Below the pieces are notes generated by a model, which did no database searches, was not told the DNA's origin, and worked only from the letters and a program-made list of their open reading frames with translations. The position numbers and the translations under genes were made by a program. A stretch of DNA of 59,593 nucleotides, taken from assembly GCA_964557295.1 (NCBI GenBank), contig CAZKZP010000017.1, positions 1 through 59,593 on the forward strand, in the 5' to 3' direction. Positions 27,017 to 38,001 of the stretch are shown in pieces. The DNA comes from JBFMHP01 sp964557295. Its GTDB lineage: Bacteria > Pseudomonadota > Gammaproteobacteria > RBG-16-57-12. Positions within the stretch are counted from its first letter, which is position 1. Each line of letters starts with the position of its first letter.

Positions 27017-27020
<4 letters not shown>
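26022..27020 (+). CDS. Periplasmic substrate-binding protein (ABC_sub_bind-like)
   Basis: A 332-residue exported protein. A basic N-terminus is followed by a hydrophobic core (GAAYLIVCLSAMATRAQA) and a probable cleavage after AQA. The mature part has the periplasmic-binding layout of the ABC_sub_bind (TrpX-like) family: strands such as LLVPIGSIAAGTVIQ, VFTALVPKQ, LTAILGPTSLHHQSALE and PILGFSAPYVKAGALAAVFS, ending with a DLAEIILDWQ helix. No permease or ATPase follows. Instead the stop overlaps the start of a hybrid kinase gene, so the protein may be a ligand-binding partner of that sensor rather than of a transporter. AGGAAGT precedes the start. Ligand unknown. Confidence 0.8.
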
Positions 27021-29744
<2,724 letters not shown>

Positions 29745-29755
<11 letters not shown>

Positions 29756-30647
29756 TGATCAATGATGGCAGACAGTAGCCTTGCAGGTAATTCATGAAAT
29801 CGCGCCGCAGTTCCGGATGTTTCAGGCCATACTCGACCGTCGCTTGCAGATAGCCCAACTTGCTGCCGCAGTCATAACGGCGGCCCTTGAAGGCGTATGA
29901 AAGCACTTGCTCTTCCTGCAACAAATCCGCGATAGCGTCCGTCAACTGGATCTCACCGCCGGCGCCCTTGCCGGTACCTTCCAGGATCTGGAAGATGCGG
30001 GGCGTAAGAATATAACGACCTACGACCGCCAGATTCGAGGGTGCCTGTTCCGGTTTTGGCTTCTCGACGATAGCAGACACCCTGCCCAGACGGGATGCGA
30101 TCTCGACCGAACTGAGGATCCCGTATTTATCGGTTTCCGAGGCCGGCACGGATTCCACGCCCAACACGCTACACTCGTGCTCGGCATATACATCGACCAT
30201 TTGTGCAAGGCTGCCGTTGCCATCGCCATTGATCAGATCGTCCGCCAATAACACCGCAAACGGTGAATCCCCGACGACATCCTTGGCGCACAAGACCGCA
30301 TGCCCCAAGCCCAAGGCCTCGGGCTGGCGGATGTAGACGCACGAGACGCCTTTCGGCAAAATTCCCTGAACGATATCCAACAACGCCTTCTTGCCGCGCT
30401 TCTCCAGCTCGGCTTCCAGCTCGTAATTCTTGTCGAAGTGATCCTCGATCGCGCGCTTGCTGCTGCTGGTCACGAAGATCATCTGCGTAATACCGGCGGA
30501 TACCGCCTCTTCAACGGCATACTGAATCAACGGTTTGTCGACGACCGGCATCATCTCTTTTGGGTTGGCCTTGGTCGCGGGAAGAAAACGAGTCCCCAAT
30601 CCAGCTACTGGAAAAACCGCCTTTTTAACCCGGCTTTTATCTGTCAT
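29745..30647 (-). CDS. galU: UTP-glucose-1-phosphate uridylyltransferase
   Basis: Makes UDP-glucose from UTP and glucose-1-phosphate for polysaccharide synthesis. The 300-residue protein shows the nucleotide-binding opening KKAVFPVAGLGTRFLPATKA, PKEMMPVVDKPLIQY and the IVEKP motif, all typical of GalU. It overlaps the stop of the VanZ-like gene by 11 bases and is probably co-transcribed with it. Its 3' end overlaps the end of the kinase gene (opposite strand) by 11 bases. A Shine-Dalgarno GGAAGAG precedes ATG 30647. UDP-glucose serves the nearby exopolysaccharide locus, and its substrate glucose-1-phosphate is the product of GlgP. Confidence 0.95.
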
Positions 30648-31044
30648 CGAAGCTCTTCCTCTGAAAATTCATATAGTTTTCGATCTGAGCCAGCGATTGC
30701 GCAACACGCGTCCCCCCAAGCAACCAGCCTAGGCCCATCCCGCTAAAGTTAGCCATTATATCCCAAAAGTCAAAGCTGCGAAAACCGCTCAAACCCTGCA
30801 ACATTTCGATGATGATGCTGAACAGCAAAAGCGCCGCGAGCACCCATACATGCCGCCTGCGCTCGAAAATCTGCACAAACCATATCATCAAAAGCGCATA
30901 TGCGAGAAAGTGCTCGACCTTGTCCGCAAATTGAAAATTGACCGGCGCAGGAGGATGCGACATCAGCGAAAGATAGGCAATTGCCACCACCATGCCCGCC
31001 CCCAGGGCGAACCACAACCAAAAATACCGCAGCGTCTTTTCCAT
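30637..31044 (-). CDS. VanZ-like membrane protein
   Basis: A 135-residue membrane protein with about four hydrophobic segments: WFALGAGMVVAIAYLS, FLAYALLMIWFVQIF, WVLAALLLFSIIIEMLQG and IMANFSGMGLGWLLGG. The pattern DKVEHFLAYALL followed by IEMLQG and FDFWDIMAN is the VanZ-like signature. Such proteins occur beside exopolysaccharide genes in many proteobacteria, but no biochemical function is established. It sits between a rhodanese gene and galU on the same strand and overlaps galU by 11 bases. Confidence 0.85.
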   Translation of the reverse strand: MEKTLRYFWLWFALGAGMVVAIAYLSLMSHPPAPVNFQFADKVEHFLAYALLMIWFVQIFERRRHVWVLAALLLFSIIIEMLQGLSGFRSFDFWDIMANFSGMGLGWLLGGTRVAQSLAQIENYMNFQRKSFDDR

Positions 31045-31077
31045 GATCTCACCGTGAACGCAGACAGAACGATCACA

Positions 31078-31449
31078 TCACGGCTTGTGAGACGCCAAGT
31101 CACTGTAGCCGCGCGCATTGTAAACATGCTTGTAACCAGCACTCATCATCACCTCCCTGGCCTTCTCGGCCCGCACACCCGCCGCGCAATACACCACCAC
31201 CGGACGATCTTTATTAGAATCGATCTCGCTCAAGCGCGCGGCAAGTTCGGTATGAGGAATATTGATCGCACCCTCGATGTGGCCTTGTGCATATTCACCG
31301 GCTGAACGGACATCCAACACCAAGGCACCAGAATTGATCTGCTGCCATGCCACATCGGGCGCCACAACACCCGAACTCGGGCCTTGAGTATTGCCACTGC
31401 AGGCTACCAGCCCGATTACGATCAACGTCGCCAAAAAAATATTTCTCAT
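31078..31449 (-). CDS. Rhodanese-domain lipoprotein
   Basis: A 123-residue exported protein. It begins MRNIFLATLIVIGLVACSG: a short signal with lipobox LVAC, so it is anchored as a lipoprotein. The mature part is one rhodanese domain with LVLDVRSAGEYAQGHI and the active-site loop VVYCAAGVRAEKA, in which the cysteine accepts sulfane sulfur. ATG 31449 is chosen for the signal peptide; the longer frame upstream lacks one. Possible roles include periplasmic sulfur transfer or cyanide detoxification, not resolvable by sequence. It lies head to head with the J-domain gene. Confidence 0.88.
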   Translation of the reverse strand: MRNIFLATLIVIGLVACSGNTQGPSSGVVAPDVAWQQINSGALVLDVRSAGEYAQGHIEGAINIPHTELAARLSEIDSNKDRPVVVYCAAGVRAEKAREVMMSAGYKHVYNARGYSDLASHKP

Positions 31450-31614
31450 CTCAACATCCTCGCCAATGAACCGTTTTACCCGAAATCGATTGATGCGGAC
31501 GCGCCCACTCATACATCGCGCACCGGGGGTTTCTGGACAAATCATCCAGCGCTTCCCAAGTCTAGCCACTTTATGTCATGGTACCAAACAACAATTTCAC
31601 CCCTCAGAATCGCC

Positions 31615-32199
31615 ATGCCCGCCATCATCGAAGACGACAAACTTGCCTACCTGCAGGAAGTCATACTACGAATCCTGCGGCAATCACCCGCGGGAATAAG
31701 CGAATTCGAGCTGATAAAAACCTTGCAAAACAGCGCCGCCGAAGGATTCCACCCCGAAGCACTGAGAAGCAACCTCTCCATGTATCAATGCCACTTCATC
31801 TTGTTTCATTGCCTCTATGCGCTCCAAACCCGACTGCGCAGCAAATCTGCGGACATCGACATCCACTGCCTGAAGATCCAGCTCCTCCCCCATACCACCA
31901 CCGGCACCACACTCCCCGCAGCACACGACCCATTGCGCACATACTATATGAATCTATCCAACATCGAATCGACCGAAGCCGAGGTCAAGCAGTTGCTCGA
32001 TTCATTCTGGGCACGCTTCCTGCGCAACGATCAACGCGCCTACGCACTCGACATACTCGGCCTGCAAGACCCCATAAGCCACGAAGAAATCCGAAAGCAA
32101 TACAAAAAACTGGTAATGGAACATCACCCCGACCGAGGTGGCGACAAGGAAAAACTACAGGCGATCAATGAAGCGATGAATATTTTAGGCAAACCTTGA
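31615..32199 (+). CDS. DNAJ-related protein with C-terminal J-domain
   Basis: A 194-residue protein. The N-terminal two thirds match the DNAJ_related family: a helix-turn-helix-like part ending SEFELIKTLQNS, then NLSMYQCHFILFHCLYALQ. The last 60 residues are a J-domain with the HPD motif in MEHHPDRGGDKEKLQAINEA, which stimulates the ATPase of a DnaK-type chaperone. ATG 31615 is preferred because the family homology starts there; ATG 31576 would add 13 residues. These proteins are found in many gammaproteobacteria, but their specific client is unknown. Confidence 0.85.
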   Translation: MPAIIEDDKLAYLQEVILRILRQSPAGISEFELIKTLQNSAAEGFHPEALRSNLSMYQCHFILFHCLYALQTRLRSKSADIDIHCLKIQLLPHTTTGTTLPAAHDPLRTYYMNLSNIESTEAEVKQLLDSFWARFLRNDQRAYALDILGLQDPISHEEIRKQYKKLVMEHHPDRGGDKEKLQAINEAMNILGKP

Positions 32200-32260
32200 T
32201 TATTATTAACCTGGCGGTTAAATACCTCTGCTGCACACGCAAGATGTTCCTTCTCCCTCC

Positions 32261-32288
32261 GGGATTTATGCCCTTTAGGGTAGAAGGA
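32261..32288. repeat. GGGATTTATGCCCTTTAGGG hairpin repeat
   Basis: GGGATTTATGCCCTTTAGGG plus TAGAAGGA. The same 21-base word occurs at 51705-51725 and, inverted, at about 55871-55891, always within a CCCTC hairpin. It is part of the repeat-filled 32200-32601 gap between the J-domain gene and the epimerase gene, which holds no gene. Confidence 0.7.
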
Positions 32289-32354
32289 CACGACTGCATG
32301 GATGCAGGAGGTAGGGCAACGCATGGAGCGGTTGCCGAGGATGAGGGAGTAAAT

Positions 32355-32480
32355 AATGTGCTAATCCCCCTCACCCTAGCCCTCTCCCGGAGGGAGAGGG
32401 AACAGTACACCAGATCTATTTTGTCGCCGGGTTAAATAAGTAATGCGGCTTACCTCAGATCTATTTTGTCGCCAGGCTAA
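32355..32480. repeat. GATCTATTTTGTCGCC family, copy 2 plus partial tail
   Basis: Bases 32355-32435 are nearly identical to copy 1 at the window start (AATGTG...CCCTCTCCC hairpin...AGATCTATTTTGTCGCCGG). A second core, CAGATCTATTTTGTCGCC, follows at 32456-32473, suggesting a tandem partial duplication. Confidence 0.8.
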
Positions 32481-32520
32481 TGCTAACCCTACCCATGACC
32501 AAGCCTGATTCAGAGCCCCC

Positions 32521-32588
32521 GTAGGAGCCATCTTCAGATGACGATAACCTGCCAAGCGATCAATCGCGAGCTAACGCTTAGCTCCTAC
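32521..32588. repeat. REP doublet 4 (GTAGGAGC type)
   Basis: GTAGGAGCCATCTTCAGATG and, inverted, CGAGCTAACGCTTAGCTCCTAC. It ends 14 bases before the stop of the epimerase gene and may act at the 3' end of the polysaccharide transcript. Confidence 0.8.
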
Positions 32589-32601
32589 ACAAGCAACCAG
32601 G

Positions 32602-33525
32602 TCAGTTCAAGGACGCAATCAACATTTCAAGACCCTTGCTGAGCGGCGTGCTTGGCGTCATTCCAAGCAACTCGCGCAACCGGTCGGTGTTCGCACAGGA
32701 GTGCCTGACATCCCCAGGCCGTGCTTCCGCAAACTTCTTCTCAACCTCATGCCCCACAACCGACTCAATGGCCGAAATCATCTCTAAGAGCGAGGTGCCC
32801 TTTCCATTTCCGACGTTCATGACATGAAATCCTGAGACTGGAAGCTCAAGACCTTTCACAAGGATCTTCACCAAATCCCCGACAAACACAAAGTCCCTCG
32901 TCTGCGCACCATCGCCGAAGATCGTAATTGGCTGCTCCTTTTTGGCGCGCTCGGTAAATATGCTGATCACTCCCGAATAAGGTGACGATGGATCCTGCCG
33001 TGGACCGTAGATATTGAAAAACCGGAAGGCCAAGGCATTCATGCCGAACTGCCGCGCATAGAAGTCTAAATAGTATTCGCCCGCCAATTTATCGGCGGCA
33101 TAAGGCGTCAATGGCGCGAGCGCCACCGACTCACGCACCGGCAGGGTTTTAACATCGCCATAGACCGCGGCAGATGATGCATAGACAAATTTCTTGATAC
33201 CCTGGCTTCGCGCCGCGGAGAGTAGATTCAATGTCCCATCAAAATTCGCTTGGTGCGTTGCGATGGGATCATCCACCGAAGCCTGAACAGAGGCGATCGC
33301 GGCAAGGTGCACAATCTTGTCAACCCCTTGAACCACATCATCGATGATAGCTTTATCCGTGATATCGCCATTGATGAATTCCAGGCCGGTATGATTTAAC
33401 GGGAGATTCTCGAGTTTTCCGCTACTGAGATTATCGATCACCCTGATCTGATGACCGCCCTGAAGCAGTGCGTCCACCAAATTCGAGCCAATGAACCCGG
33501 CACCCCCAGTAACTAAAATCCGCAT
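32602..33525 (-). CDS. NAD-dependent sugar epimerase (GalE/WbpP-like)
   Basis: A 307-residue short-chain-dehydrogenase-fold epimerase/dehydratase. It opens with the Rossmann motif MRILVTGGAGFIGSNLVDAL and has the catalytic Tyr/Lys pair in YAADKLAGE after YASSAAVYG. The substrate is most likely a UDP-hexose, since nearest types are UDP-glucose/UDP-GlcNAc 4-epimerases, but WbmF/WbpP-like enzymes differ only slightly. It is the last gene of the polysaccharide locus in transcription order, 49 bases after the WecA-like gene. Function in sugar supply is inferred from context. Confidence 0.88.
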   Translation of the reverse strand: MRILVTGGAGFIGSNLVDALLQGGHQIRVIDNLSSGKLENLPLNHTGLEFINGDITDKAIIDDVVQGVDKIVHLAAIASVQASVDDPIATHQANFDGTLNLLSAARSQGIKKFVYASSAAVYGDVKTLPVRESVALAPLTPYAADKLAGEYYLDFYARQFGMNALAFRFFNIYGPRQDPSSPYSGVISIFTERAKKEQPITIFGDGAQTRDFVFVGDLVKILVKGLELPVSGFHVMNVGNGKGTSLLEMISAIESVVGHEVEKKFAEARPGDVRHSCANTDRLRELLGMTPSTPLSKGLEMLIASLN

Positions 33526-33574
33526 ATATCTCTCATTTAATTATGCACACCCGATATTCACCGGAATGCTTAAA

Positions 33575-34651
33575 TCAGGCCGTTTTTAAATACCTTGGCC
33601 GACTCTTGAGTTTGATCAGCTTCATGACCTTCCATGCCCGAATCATTATCCAATAGTACATGGCAAAGACGAAAAGGTAGGCATAGAACATAAGATATTC
33701 AGGAATAGCAAGGTATCCACAGGACACCCCAACAAGGCAGAAGACTGCCTGGATCACAATCATGATCCACACCGTCCCGCGCGTTCCGTAACCCGCCAAC
33801 AGCAGAATGTGATGCATATGGGAACGATCAGGCGTAAACGGCGAGCGCCTTCTGATGATTCTGCGGACCATGACAGCTACAGTATCCATGATCGGCAGAC
33901 CGACGATCCATAGCGCCGCCACCGGTGACATCACCGCAGACTCGCCTTGACTCAACTCTATCGCGAACCACGCCAGGGCAAATCCCAGAAACATGCTGCC
34001 CGCATCGCCCATAAAGATCTTCGCCCCCTTCCTGCCGGGGATCGGGAAGTTCAGACACAAAAATGCAATAATCGTGATGACCAACAACATCAACACCTGG
34101 GCATCCGGGATATTCTGGGCGCCCAGCGCCAGAACCGACATGAACATCAGCGAAATCACCACCAGACTGCCGGCCAGACCGTCCACGCCGTCTGACATGT
34201 TCAATGCATTGATCACGCCCACCACCCCAAACACGGTAAAGGGAATCGCGAACACCCCAAGCACAAGCGGATCACTGGAAAGCAAACTACCCAGGCTGAG
34301 CAGGACGTTCCCACCCCAAAACACCATGATGAGCGCCGCCACAATCTGCGCAACGAACCTATCACGGGCAGACAGACCACGTAGGTCATCAAGCGCCCCC
34401 ACAATGACCAGCAAGGCAATGGCCGAGATGAAACTGCGGAATTCTTCGATGGGTGCAGGCAAGACCAAAATGGAGAACAAAAAGCCCATGAACATAGCGA
34501 TGCCGCCCACCAACGGCACCACCCCCTCATGGCACTTCCGCCCCCCGGGGCAATCGGTCAAGCCGATACGTATAGCCACGGGTTTAATGAAATAGATAGC
34601 GAGCAGGGTAACGGCGAAGGCCGCCAAGAAACTGGAATAGGGTATCATCAT
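33575..34651 (-). CDS. wecA: WecA-type undecaprenyl-phosphate sugar-1-phosphate transferase
   Basis: Polytopic inner-membrane enzyme that starts glycan synthesis by linking a sugar-1-phosphate, typically GlcNAc-1-P, to undecaprenyl phosphate. The 358 residues hold about 10-11 membrane segments, NALNMSDGVDGLAGS (catalytic Asp pair), FMGDAGSMFLGF, and the late TPDRSHMHHILL loop that is diagnostic for the WecA/TagO branch rather than MraY. ATG 34651 or 34648. It is downstream of the last glycosyltransferase gene and probably initiates the repeat unit of the polysaccharide. Confidence 0.92.
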   Translation of the reverse strand: MMIPYSSFLAAFAVTLLAIYFIKPVAIRIGLTDCPGGRKCHEGVVPLVGGIAMFMGFLFSILVLPAPIEEFRSFISAIALLVIVGALDDLRGLSARDRFVAQIVAALIMVFWGGNVLLSLGSLLSSDPLVLGVFAIPFTVFGVVGVINALNMSDGVDGLAGSLVVISLMFMSVLALGAQNIPDAQVLMLLVITIIAFLCLNFPIPGRKGAKIFMGDAGSMFLGFALAWFAIELSQGESAVMSPVAALWIVGLPIMDTVAVMVRRIIRRRSPFTPDRSHMHHILLLAGYGTRGTVWIMIVIQAVFCLVGVSCGYLAIPEYLMFYAYLFVFAMYYWIMIRAWKVMKLIKLKSRPRYLKTA

Positions 34652-34740
34652 TGTCCGTTCATTTTCGCACTATTCTGAATTAAAGGCAGTTCTTATACTT
34701 CGCCACAGCTGCGAAGGCCGGTGTCCAGGTCATTGAAAAT

Positions 34741-34770
34741 ACTGGATTCCGGCTTTCGCCGGAATGACAA
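34741..34770. repeat. ATTCCGGC hairpin repeat
   Basis: CTGGATTCCGGCTTTCGCCGGAATGAC forms an 8-9 bp stem with a TTTC loop (GAAA in the transcribed strand). Two relatives in inverted orientation lie at 50508-50575. In the 267-base gap between a glycosyltransferase gene and wecA it could act as an attenuator; no gene is seen there. Confidence 0.7.
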
Positions 34771-34918
34771 AATGTGAATTTCCGAGCCGCCCTTAAGTAT
34801 ATCCCAACACCCACAGACCCAGGCAGAAAATCAGCTGCCCTGAGCACCGCGCTCCCGAAGGAAGAGTCGACAGATTGATCGAACTACAGAGTATTGAGCT
34901 GCCCTGAAAATAGTACGA

Positions 34919-36040
34919 TCATTGCGCAATGTTTGACAGAACATCAAGGTAGGATCGAATCACGATGGACTCGTCGAACTGCTGCTCCATCTTTTCACGC
35001 CCCCGGCGGCCCATCTCAGCGCGCACTTCCGGCGCAAGCGCAATCATCCGCTCCATTTTTTCCGCCAGATCATCAGCGTCGCGCGGCTTGCACAAGTAGC
35101 CATTCACGCCATCATCCACCACTTCACGACAGCCAACCGAATCCGTTGTTACGATCGGCCGCCCCATCGCCGCCGCCTCCAACAAGGTGCGTGGCACACC
35201 TTCACGATAGGACGGCAACACCACACAGTCAGCCTCGGCAATGAATGGGCGAATGTCATCTGTCGCTCCAAGATAACTCACCACCCCTTCGGCCACCCAC
35301 TCATCCATTTGTGCGCGTGAAATGGCGGCAGGGTTCTGCACATCCAGAAAACCCAACAGACAAAATTCGGCGTTTGCATACCGGCGCCTGATCTTGCGCG
35401 CCGCCTCCACATACTCGCCCACCCCCTTGTCTAAAAGCATCCTCGCAATGAGCAGGAATCTGACGTGCGCCCTCTCCCCTCGGGAGAGGGCTGGAGTGAG
35501 GGAAAACATTCCGAGATCCACCCCGGAACCCGGCAGCCTGTCCGTCACTTCAGCCCGGACCAGCCCGCCTTCGATGAACATCCGCCGATCGTCATTGTTC
35601 TGAAAAAAGACCTTGGCCGAACGCGTCAACGCCATACGATACAGGCCACGCACCACTCGCGTCAGCCAGCTGTTCTTGATGAACACCGCACCCAAGCCAG
35701 CGATATTGTTGACCACAGGAATACCCAGCGCGTGCGCCGCCAGCGACCCATAGACATTGGGCTTTACTGTATAGCCCAAAAATACCGCTGGCCGCTCTTG
35801 GCGCAAGATGCGCCAAAACCGCCACAACAGAGCCAGATCCCGTCCCGGGTGAGTACCCTGATTATCCATGGGCAGCGGTATGTAGCGGCAACCCAAACTC
35901 AGCAACCTATCCACATACTCATCCGGCGGGGCAACCGCCACTACTTCATAACCTTGCCCCACCAATGCACGGATCAATCCCGCCCGGAAATTCATCAGGT
36001 TCCATGCTGTGTTGAGCGCAATCACCACCTTGGGCTTCAC
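34919..36040 (-). CDS. Family 4 glycosyltransferase containing an in-frame repeat
   Basis: A 373-residue GT-B enzyme that transfers a sugar from a nucleotide donor to the lipid-linked glycan on the cytoplasmic face. Landmarks: NTAWNLMNFRAGLI near the N-terminus, NNIAGLGAVF, the C-domain opening FLLIARMLLDKGVGEYVEAA, and SYREGVPRTLLEAAAMGRPIV, typical of GT4. Between the two domains the residues SLTPALSRGERA are encoded by a CCCTCTCCC-type repeat. GTG 36040 overlaps the asnB stop as GTGA and follows GGAGCGGGGA, so it is preferred; ATG 36064 is an alternative. Confidence 0.88.
   Translation of the reverse strand: MKPKVVIALNTAWNLMNFRAGLIRALVGQGYEVVAVAPPDEYVDRLLSLGCRYIPLPMDNQGTHPGRDLALLWRFWRILRQERPAVFLGYTVKPNVYGSLAAHALGIPVVNNIAGLGAVFIKNSWLTRVVRGLYRMALTRSAKVFFQNNDDRRMFIEGGLVRAEVTDRLPGSGVDLGMFSLTPALSRGERAHVRFLLIARMLLDKGVGEYVEAARKIRRRYANAEFCLLGFLDVQNPAAISRAQMDEWVAEGVVSYLGATDDIRPFIAEADCVVLPSYREGVPRTLLEAAAMGRPIVTTDSVGCREVVDDGVNGYLCKPRDADDLAEKMERMIALAPEVRAEMGRRGREKMEQQFDESIVIRSYLDVLSNIAQ
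35467..35503. repeat. CCCTCTCCC/GGGAGAGGG repeat inside a coding sequence
   Basis: CCCTCTCCCCTCGGGAGAGGG followed by a TGAGGGAA tail, the same unit found between genes at 8445, 21211 and 59001. Here it lies within the glycosyltransferase reading frame and is translated without a stop on the minus strand, at the linker between the two GT-B domains. Confidence 0.85.
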
Positions 36041-38001
36041 ATTCCCCGCTCCTGCTCCAGCCATGCCTGAAACATCAACACGTCCCAAAGATGATACTGC
36101 CAGCTGCCCCGACCCGAGAGATGCTCTCGCCATTTTTGCAAAATGGGTTCGGGGTTAAAAAACCCCTCCTGCCGCAGCCGCGATTCGTTCAACAGGATTT
36201 CAGCCCACTCGCGCAGCGGCCCGCGCAGCCAATCGCCTATCGGCACCGCGAATCCCACTTTCGGCCGATCGATCAGATTCTTGGGAACGTATTTGTAGAG
36301 CACCTGCCGTAGAATCCACTTACCCTCCCCTTGCCGAATCTTCATCGCCAGAGGCAGCCGCCAGGCGAATTCCACCACACGGTGATCCAGCAGAGGTACC
36401 CGCGTCTCCAATGAAACACCCATCGCCGCGCGATCCACCTTCACTAAGACATCGTCAGGCAGATAGCTCAGGGCATCTAAATACATCATAGTATGTTCCA
36501 CATCATCGAATCCCGGCCAAGTAGAACAATCCGCAATTAAAGTTCGCGGCTCATTCGAGCCAATGACGATTTCAGAGGGTTGCTTCCAATGAGAAACCAA
36601 ACTGCGATAAGCCATTTCCAAATTTGGAGCATTAAGAACTTCGATAATCTTCCGCGCCTTTTCCGATCCCTGTGCAACGCCGCATAATCGCCCAATGCTA
36701 TTCCAGGAAGATGCTGGCACTAGCCCCAACCCTCCGCCTACCGCCTTTCTTAACGGAATTGGTATCCATCCAAATTTGCGCCACAGATTAGTCGCCACAA
36801 AATATCGATTATATCCCCCAAATAGCTCATCTCCGCCATCACCGGAGAGTGCAACTGTTACATGCTTGCGCGTCGCCTGGGAAACAAGAAAGGTTGGAAT
36901 CTGCGAAGAATCAGAAAATGGCTCATCATAAAGTGCTGGCAGGCGCGGGATGACTTCCAGAGCGTTCTTAGGCGAAACATACAATTCGGTATGCTCAGTT
37001 CCCAAATGGCGAGCCACTTCTTTAGCGTATTTTGCTTCGTCATAGCCGCTTTCACTAAACCCGATCGTAAATGTCTTCACTGGCCGGTCGGACTGCGCCT
37101 GCATCAGTGCCACGATGGCGGAAGAATCGATTCCACCTGAAAGAAACGCGCCCAGCGGCACATCAGCCATCATTTGCTGTTGCACTGAATCTAGAAGCAA
37201 TCTCTCCAATGCCGCCACCGCCTCGGCATCATCACCCTTAAAAGGATCAGCAACCCCAGCGATTGCGACGTCATTCAGGGACCAATAATGGCGGGGAACA
37301 CCTCCAGCAGCCTTGCGCGCTGAACCTTGGATCAAAGAACCCACATCCAGCCGAAGCAAAGTCCCCGCAGGTAATTTTCGAATCCCTTTGTAAATAGAAT
37401 ACGGTGCGGGAATGTAGCTATGCCGCAATAACAACGTAAGCACGTCACGATCTATCTCCCCCTCAAAAGCGGGATGCGCTGTGATCGCCTTTAGCTCGGA
37501 ACCGAACAGGAAAAAATCCTTTTGCCAGCCGTAATACAGTGGCTTCTCGCCCATGCGGTCTCGCGCCAAAGTGAGCACGCAATCTTGTCTATCCCATACC
37601 GCGAAAGCAAACATGCCGATGGAATGTTCTACCGTTGCCTGAACACCCCAAGCATCGAACCCGGCTAGCAGCGTCTCGGTGTCAGAATGTCCCAACCATA
37701 TTGGTGCCTGTCCAGATGATTCCAGAGACTTACGCAACGCAAGATGATTATATATCTCGCCATTGAAGACGATTACATACCTTCTGCTGCTTGAGTGCAT
37801 TGGCTGATGCCCAGCGGGCGACAAATCGACAATCGACAATCGCCGGTGACCAAGGCCAATATGCTGACTCTCATCCCACCAACAACCTTTATCATCAGGA
37901 CCGCGGTGAATAATAGCATCGGACATCCTTTGAATGACCACTTCATTATCCCATCCACTAGTCTCTGTACCCCCTCCAAAAATACCGACAAATCCACACA
38001 T
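36037..38001 (-). CDS. asnB: Asparagine synthase-type amidotransferase (glutamine-hydrolysing)
   Basis: A 654-residue class II amidotransferase. Cys2 of MCGFVGIF is the glutaminase nucleophile, with RGPDDKG, FNGEIYNH and the GEKPLYY loop behind it. The C-terminal synthetase domain has the PP-loop LSGGIDSSAI, then SGDGGDELFGGYNR. In polysaccharide loci such enzymes often amidate a uronic acid (sugar-amide) rather than make free asparagine; the nearby nucleotide-sugar dehydrogenase gives a possible substrate. It shares a 1-base overlap with the preceding glycosyltransferase and a 4-base overlap with the next. Function in asparagine or sugar-amide synthesis is unresolved. Confidence 0.9.
   Translation of the reverse strand: MCGFVGIFGGGTETSGWDNEVVIQRMSDAIIHRGPDDKGCWWDESQHIGLGHRRLSIVDLSPAGHQPMHSSSRRYVIVFNGEIYNHLALRKSLESSGQAPIWLGHSDTETLLAGFDAWGVQATVEHSIGMFAFAVWDRQDCVLTLARDRMGEKPLYYGWQKDFFLFGSELKAITAHPAFEGEIDRDVLTLLLRHSYIPAPYSIYKGIRKLPAGTLLRLDVGSLIQGSARKAAGGVPRHYWSLNDVAIAGVADPFKGDDAEAVAALERLLLDSVQQQMMADVPLGAFLSGGIDSSAIVALMQAQSDRPVKTFTIGFSESGYDEAKYAKEVARHLGTEHTELYVSPKNALEVIPRLPALYDEPFSDSSQIPTFLVSQATRKHVTVALSGDGGDELFGGYNRYFVATNLWRKFGWIPIPLRKAVGGGLGLVPASSWNSIGRLCGVAQGSEKARKIIEVLNAPNLEMAYRSLVSHWKQPSEIVIGSNEPRTLIADCSTWPGFDDVEHTMMYLDALSYLPDDVLVKVDRAAMGVSLETRVPLLDHRVVEFAWRLPLAMKIRQGEGKWILRQVLYKYVPKNLIDRPKVGFAVPIGDWLRGPLREWAEILLNESRLRQEGFFNPEPILQKWREHLSGRGSWQYHLWDVLMFQAWLEQERGM

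Noticed and set aside
30637..31044. VanZ-like gene as part of a vancomycin-resistance cluster or as an exosortase
   Set aside because: No vanHAX genes nearby; and the protein is too short and lacks the Cys/Arg/His triad of exosortases.
32200..32601. CRISPR-like array
   Set aside because: There are several short repeats, but they are not of uniform length or spacing and no spacers or cas genes are present.
36735..36760. CTACCGCC word as a minus-strand ops/JUMPstart (RfaH) site
   Set aside because: The word lies inside the asnB coding sequence and is not in a leader; no JUMPstart context around it. The same word occurs inside the kinase gene by chance.
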